From Alphaproteobacteria bacterium (GTDB lineage Bacteria; Pseudomonadota; Alphaproteobacteria; SMXQ01), in assembly GCA_004356985.1 (NCBI GenBank), contig SMXQ01000008.1:1-59750 (forward strand): a DNA stretch of 59,750 bases, read 5' to 3'. Each line of letters opens with the position of its first letter. Position 1 is the stretch's first letter. This document shows, piece by piece, positions 1-8,971 of the stretch. The notes beneath the pieces are model-generated. The model worked only from the letters and a program-made list of their open reading frames with translations, had not been told where the DNA came from and made no database searches. Position numbers and translations under genes: made by a program.

Positions 1-209
1 TCCCGTCCCATAAACACGTACTTGATGCCGTGCTCCTTGAAGCTGCGCTCAAGGTCATCCTTATTGAATTGTGGGCAATACCGGCTGTAGGGGGCTGATC
101 TGACATCGGCCACGACCGACACCTTATGCTTAAGCAACAGCGCCACAAATATTTCCAACGGATGCGTGGAATGCCCGATGGTGAATATTGATCTCTTGCC
201 TTGCGCCAT
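1..209 (-). CDS. DUF488 family protein, N-terminal part (runs off the window edge)
   Basis: Minus-strand reading from ATG at 209: MAQGKRSIFTIGHSTHPLEIFVALLLKHKVSVVADVRSAPYSRYCPQFNKDDLERSFKEHGIKYVFMGR; TIGHS and VDVRS..SR..PQFN are DUF488 signatures. Not in the ORF track because it is truncated. Confidence 0.88.
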   Translation of the reverse strand, partial: MAQGKRSIFTIGHSTHPLEIFVALLLKHKVSVVADVRSAPYSRYCPQFNKDDLERSFKEHGIKYVFMGR

Positions 210-378
210 AATCAGCCTTCCTTAATTCGCGCTCGATCACTGCCGCGATAAGCTTATAGCAGTCTGAAAGAGGGGGTGGGGGCGTCGGAATGAAGATCGG
301 GTCAGGGGGGACCCGCAAGCTAGGTCACAGATTGGTCACGAACCAATCGATACTGCCCCGTAAGGGCAGGACGAAAGG

Positions 379-435
379 CCATACTGATCTCCCGAAAGGC
401 GCTGATTTCTGCACTATTCGGGATGGAACGGGACC
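379..435 (-). other. 5S-rRNA-like segment (degenerate or chimeric)
   Basis: Minus-strand GGTCCCGTTCCATCCCGAATAG..GCAGAAATCAGCGCC..CAGTATGG resembles the 5S loop B/C region (CCC.TTCC(C)ATCCCGAAC..GTGAAA..CAGCGCC..TAGTGTGG). The flanking helices are not recognisable. Confidence 0.35.
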
Positions 436-457
436 AACCAATACACCCCGTTTAGAA

Positions 458-496
458 TTTCAAGACCGCCGCATTCGACCACTCTGCCACCTCTCC
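458..496 (-). pseudogene. tRNA-Ser(UGA) 5' half only
   Basis: Minus strand GGAGAGGTGGCAGAGTGGTCGAATGCGGCGGTCTTGAAA: acceptor 5' strand, D arm, anticodon 5' stem and CTTGAAA loop. The expected ACCGC stem, variable arm and T arm are missing. Confidence 0.75.
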
Positions 497-692
497 GCAC
501 CCCGATCACATACCCCTCACCCGCTTGCCCCGCAACCCCATAGGCATCGCCGCCGGGGCGGGGGAGGGGGCCAGGGTTGGCCAGCACGAAGGGTTCCCGC
601 GCCGGCACCTTTGCCCGGCGCCTTGGGCAGATTGCCGCGGTGATGGTTTGGGATCCCGGCACGGCCGGGCTAACGGCGCATTGGGGAGTGAA

Positions 693-1155
693 TTAAGGCT
701 GATTATCCTGGGAAATGACCGAGGCTTCCGCCATCTGTTCGGCCCGGGCCAAGGTGTTGGCCATGGACCGTTCCACATCCTCGATGACCTTGCGGACTTC
801 ACTGCCGCAATCGTCCAGCTGACTAATTTTTTCGTTGAGAGCGTCAAGGGTTTCGGTGATCTGTTCCGTGGCCTGCCGGGTCTGAGTAGCCAGTGCCTTG
901 ACTTCGTTGGCGACCACGGCAAAACCTCGGCCGGCCTCGCCGGCACGGGCCGCCTCGATGGTGGCGTTCAGGGCCAGCAGATTGGTCTGGGAGGCAATGG
1001 CCTTGACCTGCTTGGAAACCTTGGAGACCTGATCGACTTCTTCCCTGTTCGATCTTGTCGAGTGCGTCAAACACCGGCTGCAGTTCTTTGCTGCTTCCGA
1101 CGTCGCTTTGGGTGGCTTTGCCGCGTGTCACCGCGACGGATACTGGGCTATCCAT
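693..1155 (-). pseudogene. Short methyl-accepting chemotaxis protein signalling domain with a single-nt frameshift
   Basis: Frame from 1155: [38 protein letters not shown]. Frame from 1070: [55 protein letters not shown] (MCP hairpin tip). Dropping one G from CAGGGAAGAAGTC joins them as EQEEVDQV. Confidence 0.75.
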
Positions 1156-1357
1156 TGGTCGTGCTCTCCCGCGCCATGATGCCGATTAACTGCCCGCAAG
1201 TCATTGATAAACCTAGGCTAAAATGATTAAAAAAGTCTTACGGCATTTTCAGCCCGGGCGATAAAAAACGCTTCACCCGTGGGCCCGCAACCCCATGGCG
1301 TCGCCGGCGGAGGAGGGGTAGACTTAAGGGGTTGGCCAACCCCGAGGAGGATGCCCC

Positions 1358-2002
1358 ATGGCGACCGCTTTGTCCCCGCGTGACTACATTCCCCAATCCG
1401 TTGCTCCGCTCAGGGTTGACGCGCCCGGCACCGTGCGGGAAATGCCGGCGCCCAACAAGATCCACCACATCCATATCTTCGCCGACGAAAAATATGACGA
1501 GGTGGTGGCGTTCTATGTGACGCTGCTCAACGCCGAAATGGTGCGCGAACGGCCCAACAACGTCACCTTCCTGACCTATGACGATTTCGACCACCGCATC
1601 GCCATCTTCAAACGCGAGGGGTGGAGCCACCGGGCCGACAAGACCCTGGGCGTGTCCCACGTCGCCTTCGCCTATGACAGCCTCGGCGAGCTGATGTTCA
1701 TCTACAAGAAGATGTTGGCGCTGGGGCATGAGCCCCACCGGGCGCTCAACCACGGCAATTCGACGTCGTTCGACTACCGCGACCCCGACGGCAACGAGGT
1801 CGAGATCATGATGGACAATTACGCGCCGCTCGATAACAAGGCGTACAAGAGGCACTACCAGGGCACCAAGGAATTCGGCAAATCCGGCGACGGCGAATTC
1901 GATCCGGCGAAGATGCTGGCGCTCTACGAATCGGGCGTGCCGGATTCCATCTTGCTCGACCGCGAGGAAGTGAAGCGCCTGGCCGCCGAAGGAAAGCTTT
2001 AA
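1358..2002 (+). CDS. VOC family (glyoxalase/dioxygenase-like) protein
   Basis: 214-aa ORF; KIHHIHIFADEKYDEVVAFYVTLLNAE and GVSHVAFAYDSLGEL..FDYRDPDGNEVEIMMDNY are VOC-fold motifs. Confidence 0.85.
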   Translation: MATALSPRDYIPQSVAPLRVDAPGTVREMPAPNKIHHIHIFADEKYDEVVAFYVTLLNAEMVRERPNNVTFLTYDDFDHRIAIFKREGWSHRADKTLGVSHVAFAYDSLGELMFIYKKMLALGHEPHRALNHGNSTSFDYRDPDGNEVEIMMDNYAPLDNKAYKRHYQGTKEFGKSGDGEFDPAKMLALYESGVPDSILLDREEVKRLAAEGKL

Positions 2003-2356
2003 ACCAGGTCCAGGGAGAACGCCCGCGGCGATTTATCCTTGATCCCCCCGCGGGTGACCTTGACCCCCCGATGCTTTCTCCGCACACCGGCGGGATGGGA
2101 AAAAGCCCGGGCCGAGCGCCGACCCAGGAATGGGATAGCGAACAGGGGGCTGCAACATACCCGCGAACTATTTAAAATACATGGGCTTACGCGGGTTGCG
2201 CCAATACAGAATGGGGCTCGTCATGATGAGCGCATAAATATGCATTATAATTTCTTCTTTAATATTAGAAAAATTCGTCCTGCATTTTATCGATATGCAG
2301 CTGGAATTGTTTATAATGCCGTTCGACTTCATGCAAATTAGTAGAGGCGCCAACTC

Positions 2357-3730
2357 GTGTCTAGCTCTCCGGAAGAAGACCGCGTTGCGGAAGAATCGCC
2401 GTTACCGGAAACCTTGTCGGGCCATGCCCCGCCCGGGGGACAGGCCTGGGATATTCCCCTAGAAGAGGGGATGTCCACCCCGAGCCGGATTCCCAGGCCC
2501 GATTCACGCAACCATCCGCGGTTGGAGATGTATGCCCGCATCCTCTCGGCCATGGGCGCGGTCTTCCTCGCCGGCGCCTTCGTCGCGTGGATTTTCCTAG
2601 CCGATACGGAAACGCTCTCGCTCATCTTCTTCAAGGGCGGCACCGCCATCACCAACATGGGCCTCCTCGCGTTGGCCGGGGTCGCCGCCTTGGGATCGAT
2701 CTTTCTGGTACTGATTCTTCACCCCCTCATGCGCGCCCTTGTCAGCTCGAAGGTCGCCCCCAGGACCTTGGACGCGCCCCAGCGCGCCCTTCTCGAATTG
2801 ATCCCCAGCCCGGTTTTCTTCCTCAATACCGATGCGCGGTTGGAAGACGTGAATTCAGCCTTCATCAAGGCCGTTGGCCGCTCCGCCAGCAATGTCATCG
2901 GACGCAGCATTTACGATTTCATCCCCGAGGACGATCAAGAGGCGACCTATCAGGCCTTGCTCAAGATCGCGTCGCGGGAGGAGGAGGAATTGCGCTGCCC
3001 GATTATAACCAGCCGGGGGACGCGGATCTTCCACATCCAGGCCGAGCCCTATCAGGGCCACAACACGGATTCCCACTATATCGTCGGTATCGGACTGGAC
3101 ATCACCGAGGACAAGGCCGCCGCCGACGCCATGACGTTGAAATACCAAGACATGCACAAGGCGACGTTGCAGACCCTCGAGGTGATCGCCCACGCCGTCG
3201 AGATGCGCGACCCCTATCTTCATGGCCATCACGATCGGGTTTCCCGGCTCTCAGGCGCGCTGGCCGATCAACTCAAACTGTCTGCCGACCAGAAGGCGGG
3301 CATCGAACTGGCGGCCCGTGCCCACGACATCGGCACCATCCGCATCCCCTTCGAGATTCAGGTCAAGCCGGGTAAACTCAGCGAGGCCGAGGTCTCCATC
3401 ATCGAAGAACACGCCCAGGCCGGGGCCGATATCCTGTCGCGCATCGACTTGCCCTGGCCGGTGGCGGAAATGGTGCAACAGCACCACGAATTCATCGATG
3501 GCTCGGGATACCCGAAGGGGTTGAAGGGCTCCGAGATTTCCATGGGCGGGCGGATTCTCGCCGTCGCCGACGCTTACGACGCGCTGATCTCGCAGCGTCC
3601 CTATCGGGCCGCCATCAGCCGGATCGAAGCCCTGCAACGGCTGATGACCCTGTCGGGCCAGCATTACGACCCCAGGGTCGTGACCGCCCTCTCCGAGGTC
3701 TTGCAGAAGCACAAGTCCGACCTGAATTAG
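2357..3730 (+). CDS. Membrane PAS and HD-GYP domain phosphodiesterase-like protein
   Basis: 457 aa, GTG start; two hydrophobic segments, PAS (SPVFFLNTDARLEDVNSAF), HD-GYP (HAVEMRDPYLHGHHDRVS..AHDIGTIRIP..KPGKL..HHEFIDGSGYPKGL..VADAYDAL). Confidence 0.92.
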   Translation: MSSSPEEDRVAEESPLPETLSGHAPPGGQAWDIPLEEGMSTPSRIPRPDSRNHPRLEMYARILSAMGAVFLAGAFVAWIFLADTETLSLIFFKGGTAITNMGLLALAGVAALGSIFLVLILHPLMRALVSSKVAPRTLDAPQRALLELIPSPVFFLNTDARLEDVNSAFIKAVGRSASNVIGRSIYDFIPEDDQEATYQALLKIASREEEELRCPIITSRGTRIFHIQAEPYQGHNTDSHYIVGIGLDITEDKAAADAMTLKYQDMHKATLQTLEVIAHAVEMRDPYLHGHHDRVSRLSGALADQLKLSADQKAGIELAARAHDIGTIRIPFEIQVKPGKLSEAEVSIIEEHAQAGADILSRIDLPWPVAEMVQQHHEFIDGSGYPKGLKGSEISMGGRILAVADAYDALISQRPYRAAISRIEALQRLMTLSGQHYDPRVVTALSEVLQKHKSDLN

Positions 3731-3771
3731 GGGCGGGGGCCGCCGCCAAAGGCCTGCCGCGTTCGGTATTC

Positions 3772-5769
3772 CTAGCGCCCGAACAGGCCCCTGAGGCTAT
3801 CCAAGGGCGAAGAGGAGGGCTTTTCCGTCGGCGATGTGGCGTCCCCGGAACCGGAACCCGAGGACCCGCCCAGCCCGGGAATCAATCCCTTCAACGATTC
3901 CAACAACCTTCCCGGTTGCTTGGCGAGGCTCCCCAGCGCGGCGCCGAAGTCGGGCGAATAGCTGATGTCGTGCCACGGCCCCTTGATGTCGACCGGCACG
4001 GAGATGCCGATGGCGCCGGTCGCCCCGCCCTGGCCCGTGGTGGCGGCCACTATTTTGGGCTCGATGCGGTAATCGATCCGCCGCTTGGGCATGTCGACCT
4101 TGCCCCTGCCGGTCAGCCGCAACAGCGGCGATTTCAACAAGAGATCAAAGTTGGTGAGGATGCCCCGGCGGATCTGGAAGCTGCCGCCCATCTCCGAAAA
4201 GTCCGTCTTCCGGGTTTCGCTGGCGCCCGAATCCAGGAACGCGCTTTTAATGTTCCGCATCATGGCGCCCAGGTTGATCCCCTTGATGGCGCCATCCACG
4301 AAGGTCACCTTGCCGCTGCCGGCAAGTGCGCGGATCATCTCGCGCTGGGTCCGGCCCCTGGTGTTTAGCCTCACCTTCACATTAGCGGTCCCTTCCACCC
4401 GGTCCAGGTCCATGGCGTCGCGCAGGAACGGATTGGCCTTGAATTTGGTGAGCGTCGCGTCGAGGGAGACCGTGGGCACGCCGCGCCCGCCGCGAATCTT
4501 CACCCTCGCCTTACCGACGCCGCCATAAAGCGCCATCTTGGTGAGGTCCGTCACCAGGATGGCGTTCCTAAGAGTCACCTTGAGATTGGATTCACCGATC
4601 TTGATCTTACGAATCAGCAGCCCGGCGACGGTGAGCTCCAGCGCCGCGTCGACACTGTCCAGGGCCGATAGATCGATGGCATCGTCGCTCCAGTCCCCGG
4701 GCCCGGCCTTGGCCGCCTGGGGCTTTCCCGGCGCCGACTTTTCCGGTGGCAAATAAGGATTGAAATCCAACCGGCCGAGCTTCAGCACCGCCTTGATGAA
4801 GGGTTTCGGCCCGCGCCGGTCGAAGGACAGCTCGCCGGTGCCCGCGATCGCGTCGAGGCTGAACTTCGCCTTGCGGAAAGCCACCACATGGCCCAACACG
4901 TCCAACTCTCCGGAGATCTTGAGCGGGCCCAATCCCTTGCCTGGCGCGGCCAGGGGCGAACCCACCCAAGCCGCTAACTTGCGCACCGACGGCACGTCGA
5001 GTTCGATGCGCCCACTGAGCGCATTGTCCTTGCCAGCCGAAGCCCGGCCCTTGAAGGAAAACGCCAGCGGCACGGATTTAAGGCTGATGTCGATTTCCGT
5101 GGTCTTGCCGGCGAGAACCGCGTTGGGGTTCGACACCACCGCGCTCAGGGTTAATTTCTCCTTGTTCCAAACAACCGACCCCTCGGCCCGCATGGGGCTC
5201 GCGAGAGAGGGGAGGGAGACCTTGAGATTGATGCCGTCCACAAGATGTCGGGCGCCGGTCCTCATGTCGGTAAAGCTGATGCGGCCATCGACCAGACGCA
5301 CGTCGCCGAGCCTGAGCCCCCCAAGCCCGGGCACCCCAGCCGGGGTGACGTCATCGGGCTTGGCCGCGGCCGGGCTTGGGGCGGTGCCAAATTGCCAATT
5401 GGGCCGCCCTTCGTTGTCAACCTCCAGGTTGATAACCAGTCTTTCCGCGACCAGGGCGTCGATTTCCAGATTGCCGCTCAGCAGCGGCAGGATGCCCACC
5501 CGTACCGTCAGCCGATCGAGGCTCATCATGGTCTTGGCCCGGCCGCCCTTGGCGTTGCCCAGGGAAACCTTGCCGGCCACGAACTCGGCACGGGGCAGGA
5601 TGGAAAGCTTGAATTCGCCGTCGATGCGGGCCTTGCGGCCGGTCGCCTCCTCGATGCCGGCGATGATCTGCCGTTTGTAAACATCGACCGGAATGAGCGC
5701 CGGCGCGATCAACGCCGCGGCGATCAGCAGTACCAAGAGCACCCCGAAACCGATGAAAAGTTTCTTCAC
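3772..5769 (-). CDS. AsmA family protein
   Basis: 665 aa; N-terminal TM MKKLFIGFGVLLVLLIAAALIAPALIPVDVYK, typical AsmA N-terminus and C-terminal AsmA domain. Confidence 0.9.
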   Translation of the reverse strand: MKKLFIGFGVLLVLLIAAALIAPALIPVDVYKRQIIAGIEEATGRKARIDGEFKLSILPRAEFVAGKVSLGNAKGGRAKTMMSLDRLTVRVGILPLLSGNLEIDALVAERLVINLEVDNEGRPNWQFGTAPSPAAAKPDDVTPAGVPGLGGLRLGDVRLVDGRISFTDMRTGARHLVDGINLKVSLPSLASPMRAEGSVVWNKEKLTLSAVVSNPNAVLAGKTTEIDISLKSVPLAFSFKGRASAGKDNALSGRIELDVPSVRKLAAWVGSPLAAPGKGLGPLKISGELDVLGHVVAFRKAKFSLDAIAGTGELSFDRRGPKPFIKAVLKLGRLDFNPYLPPEKSAPGKPQAAKAGPGDWSDDAIDLSALDSVDAALELTVAGLLIRKIKIGESNLKVTLRNAILVTDLTKMALYGGVGKARVKIRGGRGVPTVSLDATLTKFKANPFLRDAMDLDRVEGTANVKVRLNTRGRTQREMIRALAGSGKVTFVDGAIKGINLGAMMRNIKSAFLDSGASETRKTDFSEMGGSFQIRRGILTNFDLLLKSPLLRLTGRGKVDMPKRRIDYRIEPKIVAATTGQGGATGAIGISVPVDIKGPWHDISYSPDFGAALGSLAKQPGRLLESLKGLIPGLGGSSGSGSGDATSPTEKPSSSPLDSLRGLFGR

Positions 5770-5859
5770 TGCTGCCTCCTTCGAAGCGGTCGCCCGGAAG
5801 GCGCGCCCTGGCGATGGTCCTCATTTACCCAAGGGTTTTTGCTCTCTAAAAGCCCCCGT

Positions 5860-6195
5860 TCAGTCCTCGAACCATGTCCGTTGCCAGGGGATGACCTTGA
5901 TGGACCGCTGTCCCTCGCGGCAATAGGGCTCGGTCTTGGCCAAGGCCTCGGCCTCGGCCAGGCTTCCGCCGCGGACGACGATCAGGCCGCCCGCCTGTCG
6001 CCCGCCGTCGGTGTAGCGGTTGCCGTCGGAATCCCGCGCCGAACCGGCACCCATGAGCTTGCCCTGGTCCTTGAGATCCTGGAGATAGGCGTGGTGCTGC
6101 TCGGCGATCTCCGCGCCGCTGAGAGCGGTCGCCGGCGGGTTCGCTTCCAGGGTGGCGAAAAAGACGTAAAGCTGGTCGACCCGGCGTTCATTCAT
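5860..6195 (-). CDS. YciI family protein
   Basis: MNERRVDQLYVFFATLEANPPA..HHAYLQDLKDQGKLMGAGSARDS..GGLIVVRGGSLAEAEALAKTEPYCREGQRSIKVIPW. Start moved to the internal ATG of the longer ORF. Confidence 0.85.
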   Translation of the reverse strand: MNERRVDQLYVFFATLEANPPATALSGAEIAEQHHAYLQDLKDQGKLMGAGSARDSDGNRYTDGGRQAGGLIVVRGGSLAEAEALAKTEPYCREGQRSIKVIPWQRTWFED

Positions 6196-6209
6196 GGCGG
6201 CGCCTCCGG

Positions 6210-7673
6210 TTAGGCCAGGATCTTGGCGGCCGCGTCCTCGACCGAGGTTCCCTTGAAGAAACCGGGGTTCACCTCGCCGTGCAGGCGCACGATATTGGCG
6301 AAGGTGAAGTCCCGAAAATCGTTGTCGTCGAGAAGATCTTTTTCCACCAGGCTGTAGGCTTGGACCAGGGTCTCGGTCATGTCGGGCACGTCCCAGTGCG
6401 ATACGTCGGAGGAGAACATCGCCCCCAGCCGCGCATCCTCGTGGTTCATGCGGGAATTGAAGGCCGTCGCCAGGGTCCTGTCGTCGGCCTCGCATCCGAA
6501 GAAGAATTTCGGCACGAAAAGATCGTAAATATCGCCTTCCTTTTCGATCCCGCAGGCGGCCCAATCGTCCATGCAGTCGTAATCCTCGACGTTGAAGCCG
6601 GGCCTCGCGCCCATCATCCTGTCGTCGTGGGTCTTGAAGTCGTCGAGATAAGGGGCGTAGGCCTCACCGCCGTATTCGGTCACCAAATCGCGCAACAGGT
6701 CCCGGTCGATCCGGGCCGGATCGAGATTGTCGTGCAGGGCGTTGATGTTGCGCTTCTCCCAGTGCTCGAACAGATCGTTGTAAAGCGTGACCGCCCAGCT
6801 GACGCCGCCTTCCAGGAAACCGAATCGCAGTTCGGGGAAACGGCGGGTGACGCCGCCCAGGAACAGGGCCTTGCAGGATGCGTCGTTGGCGGCCGCGAAA
6901 GAGCCGATATGGTTATAGACGTAGTTGGTTGTCGAACGCCTGGCGCCCCAGCCCTGGCCGCCCACGTGGCAGGTCGGCGCGACCTTCAAATCGACGCATT
7001 TGCGCCACATGGGATCGTAGTCATAGGGGCTGTCGAGCCCCAAGGGATCGATCCACGAAACGTAGCGCGACATCTCGGGCGCCTCGCGTTCGATAATCGG
7101 GATCGGACGGAAATTGAGATTGGTCAGTTGGACTGCCTTGAGGCCCAGGGTATTGATGGAATAATCCAACTCCTCGATCGCCTCTTCGGGCGTCCAGGTG
7201 GGGATCACCGCCGCCGGCGTCATGCGGTCCGCGTAGGGCCCGAACAGGTCGCGGTTCATGGTATTGACGGCCCGGCAGCCGGCCCGCCTGATTTCTTCGT
7301 CGCGGCAGGTGGCAAAGAAAAACTGCGACGAATAGACAATCGCGAAATCGATGCCCATTTCGTCGAGCCTGGCGCGGAACAGGTTGGGCAGCATCGCCGT
7401 GGCGAGATCCAAGGTGTTCTTGGACGGCATGGTCCAGAAGGGCGGCCGGCGTGTCTGTTTGTCGAAACGTTCCTCTGGGGATTGCTTCTGCCAGCTCTCG
7501 CGGCCAAAGCGCGCCGACTTGTAGCGCTCGACGATATCTTTGCCGCCGATTTCCTTCAGGTAATCGACCAGGACGGGATGGTATTCCTGGGTGTGACCGT
7601 CGCCATCGACCACCGGATGGTCGAGTTTCTGGCGTAATTTAAGCGAACGGGAATCAGTCTGGTCAAAAGGCAT
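6210..7673 (-). CDS. Amidohydrolase_2 family metal-dependent hydrolase
   Basis: Start at MPFDQTDSRSL; VVDGDGHTQE, APTCHVGGQG, FGFLEGGVSWA, FSSDVSHWD motifs. Confidence 0.85.
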   Translation of the reverse strand: MPFDQTDSRSLKLRQKLDHPVVDGDGHTQEYHPVLVDYLKEIGGKDIVERYKSARFGRESWQKQSPEERFDKQTRRPPFWTMPSKNTLDLATAMLPNLFRARLDEMGIDFAIVYSSQFFFATCRDEEIRRAGCRAVNTMNRDLFGPYADRMTPAAVIPTWTPEEAIEELDYSINTLGLKAVQLTNLNFRPIPIIEREAPEMSRYVSWIDPLGLDSPYDYDPMWRKCVDLKVAPTCHVGGQGWGARRSTTNYVYNHIGSFAAANDASCKALFLGGVTRRFPELRFGFLEGGVSWAVTLYNDLFEHWEKRNINALHDNLDPARIDRDLLRDLVTEYGGEAYAPYLDDFKTHDDRMMGARPGFNVEDYDCMDDWAACGIEKEGDIYDLFVPKFFFGCEADDRTLATAFNSRMNHEDARLGAMFSSDVSHWDVPDMTETLVQAYSLVEKDLLDDNDFRDFTFANIVRLHGEVNPGFFKGTSVEDAAAKILA

Positions 7674-7928
7674 ATCATCCTCCCATGGCTGCGATGCTTG
7701 ACGGGGCGGGCCCGAAACACCCGGACATCTCTTAGGAAAAAGGGTATACCCCGGCCCCCTCATCGGCAAGCCCCATGGCGGGTCCCGGCGAAGCCTTCCG
7801 CCGCCCCCCAGGATGGCTTCGCCACCCCGGAATCGGGGACCGAAAAATGACAATTCGGGGCTCTGCCCGCCTTCGTCATTGCGCCGCGCTGGCGGCTGTG
7901 TCACAAGGGCCGAAACCTGGAGCCCGCC

Positions 7929-8954
7929 ATGAAAAGCTGCCGCTCTCTGCCCCTTCTGTTTGCCGCGGCGCTCACGCTCGTGCCCGCGGCGCGGTCGGCG
8001 GCCGCGCCGGACGCCTTCGCGGTCTGGCTCAAGGGCATCTACCAGGAGGGCTTGACCAGGGGTATTTCGAAAAAGACCCTGGAATCGGCCCTGACCGGGC
8101 TGACCCCCATCAAACGGGTGATCAGCCTTGACCGGCACCAACCGGAATTCACCCAGACATTTCGTCAATACGTGGACCAGCGCGCCAACGCCTGGCGCAT
8201 CGAAACCGGCCGCAAGCGCCTGAAAATGCACGGCGACCTGCTGAAGGCCATCGGCAAACGCTATGGGGTGCAGCCTCGATTCATCGTCGCGCTTTGGGGC
8301 ATCGAAACCAATTTCGGCCGGCACACGGGTGGTTTTTCCGTGCTGCGCGCGCTGGCCACCCTGGCCTTCGACGGGCGGCGTTCGGCCTATTTCCGCAAGG
8401 AGTTGTTCAATGCACTTGTGATCGTCGATCAAGGCCATATCACGGCGGCCGAGATGAAGGGCTCATGGGCCGGCGCCATGGGGCAAAACCAGTTCATGCC
8501 GTCGAGCTTCCTCAACTACGCCGTGGACCACGATGGCGACGGGCGCCGGGACATCTGGGGGAGCTTGGGCGACGTCTTCGCCTCGGCCGCCAACTATCTG
8601 CGGCAAGCCGGTTGGCGCGGCGATCAGACCTGGGGCCGCGAAGTCAAGCTGCCGCCGAGCTTCGACCAAAGCCTCGCCGGGCTCATGCCGAAGTCGCGGC
8701 CCAAGGGATGCCGGGCCCTGGCAAAGCTTTCGGTGGCCAAAACACTGCCTGAATGGCAGGCGCTCGGCATCCGCCGCCTCGACGGCAGCGCACTGCCCGC
8801 CCGGCCCCTCAAGGCGTCGCTGGCTCTGCCCGACGGTCCCGGCGGCCCGGCCTTGCTGGTCTACCAAAACTTTCGGGCGACGCTGTCTTGGAATTGCTCG
8901 CTGTCATTCGCCGCCGCGGTGGGGACCCTTGCCGACCGGGTCGGGCGGCGATAG
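7929..8954 (+). CDS. Lytic murein transglycosylase (MltB-like)
   Basis: 341 aa; signal peptide; ALWGIETNFGRHTGGFSVLRALATLAFDGRRSAYFRKEL..GSWAGAMGQNQFMPSSFLNYAVDHDGDGRRDIW. Confidence 0.93.
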   Translation: MKSCRSLPLLFAAALTLVPAARSAAAPDAFAVWLKGIYQEGLTRGISKKTLESALTGLTPIKRVISLDRHQPEFTQTFRQYVDQRANAWRIETGRKRLKMHGDLLKAIGKRYGVQPRFIVALWGIETNFGRHTGGFSVLRALATLAFDGRRSAYFRKELFNALVIVDQGHITAAEMKGSWAGAMGQNQFMPSSFLNYAVDHDGDGRRDIWGSLGDVFASAANYLRQAGWRGDQTWGREVKLPPSFDQSLAGLMPKSRPKGCRALAKLSVAKTLPEWQALGIRRLDGSALPARPLKASLALPDGPGGPALLVYQNFRATLSWNCSLSFAAAVGTLADRVGRR

Positions 8955-8971
8955 ATTGCCCGCGTCACAAC

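Noticed and set aside
320-496. Group I intron in the tRNA-Ser anticodon loop
   Set aside because: No recognisable group I core motifs and no 3' tRNA half found in the window on that strand.
6210-8438. 742-aa version of the amidohydrolase
   Set aside because: The N-terminal 255 aa are low-complexity and overlap mltB antisense; the family start MPFDQTDSRSL is at 7673.
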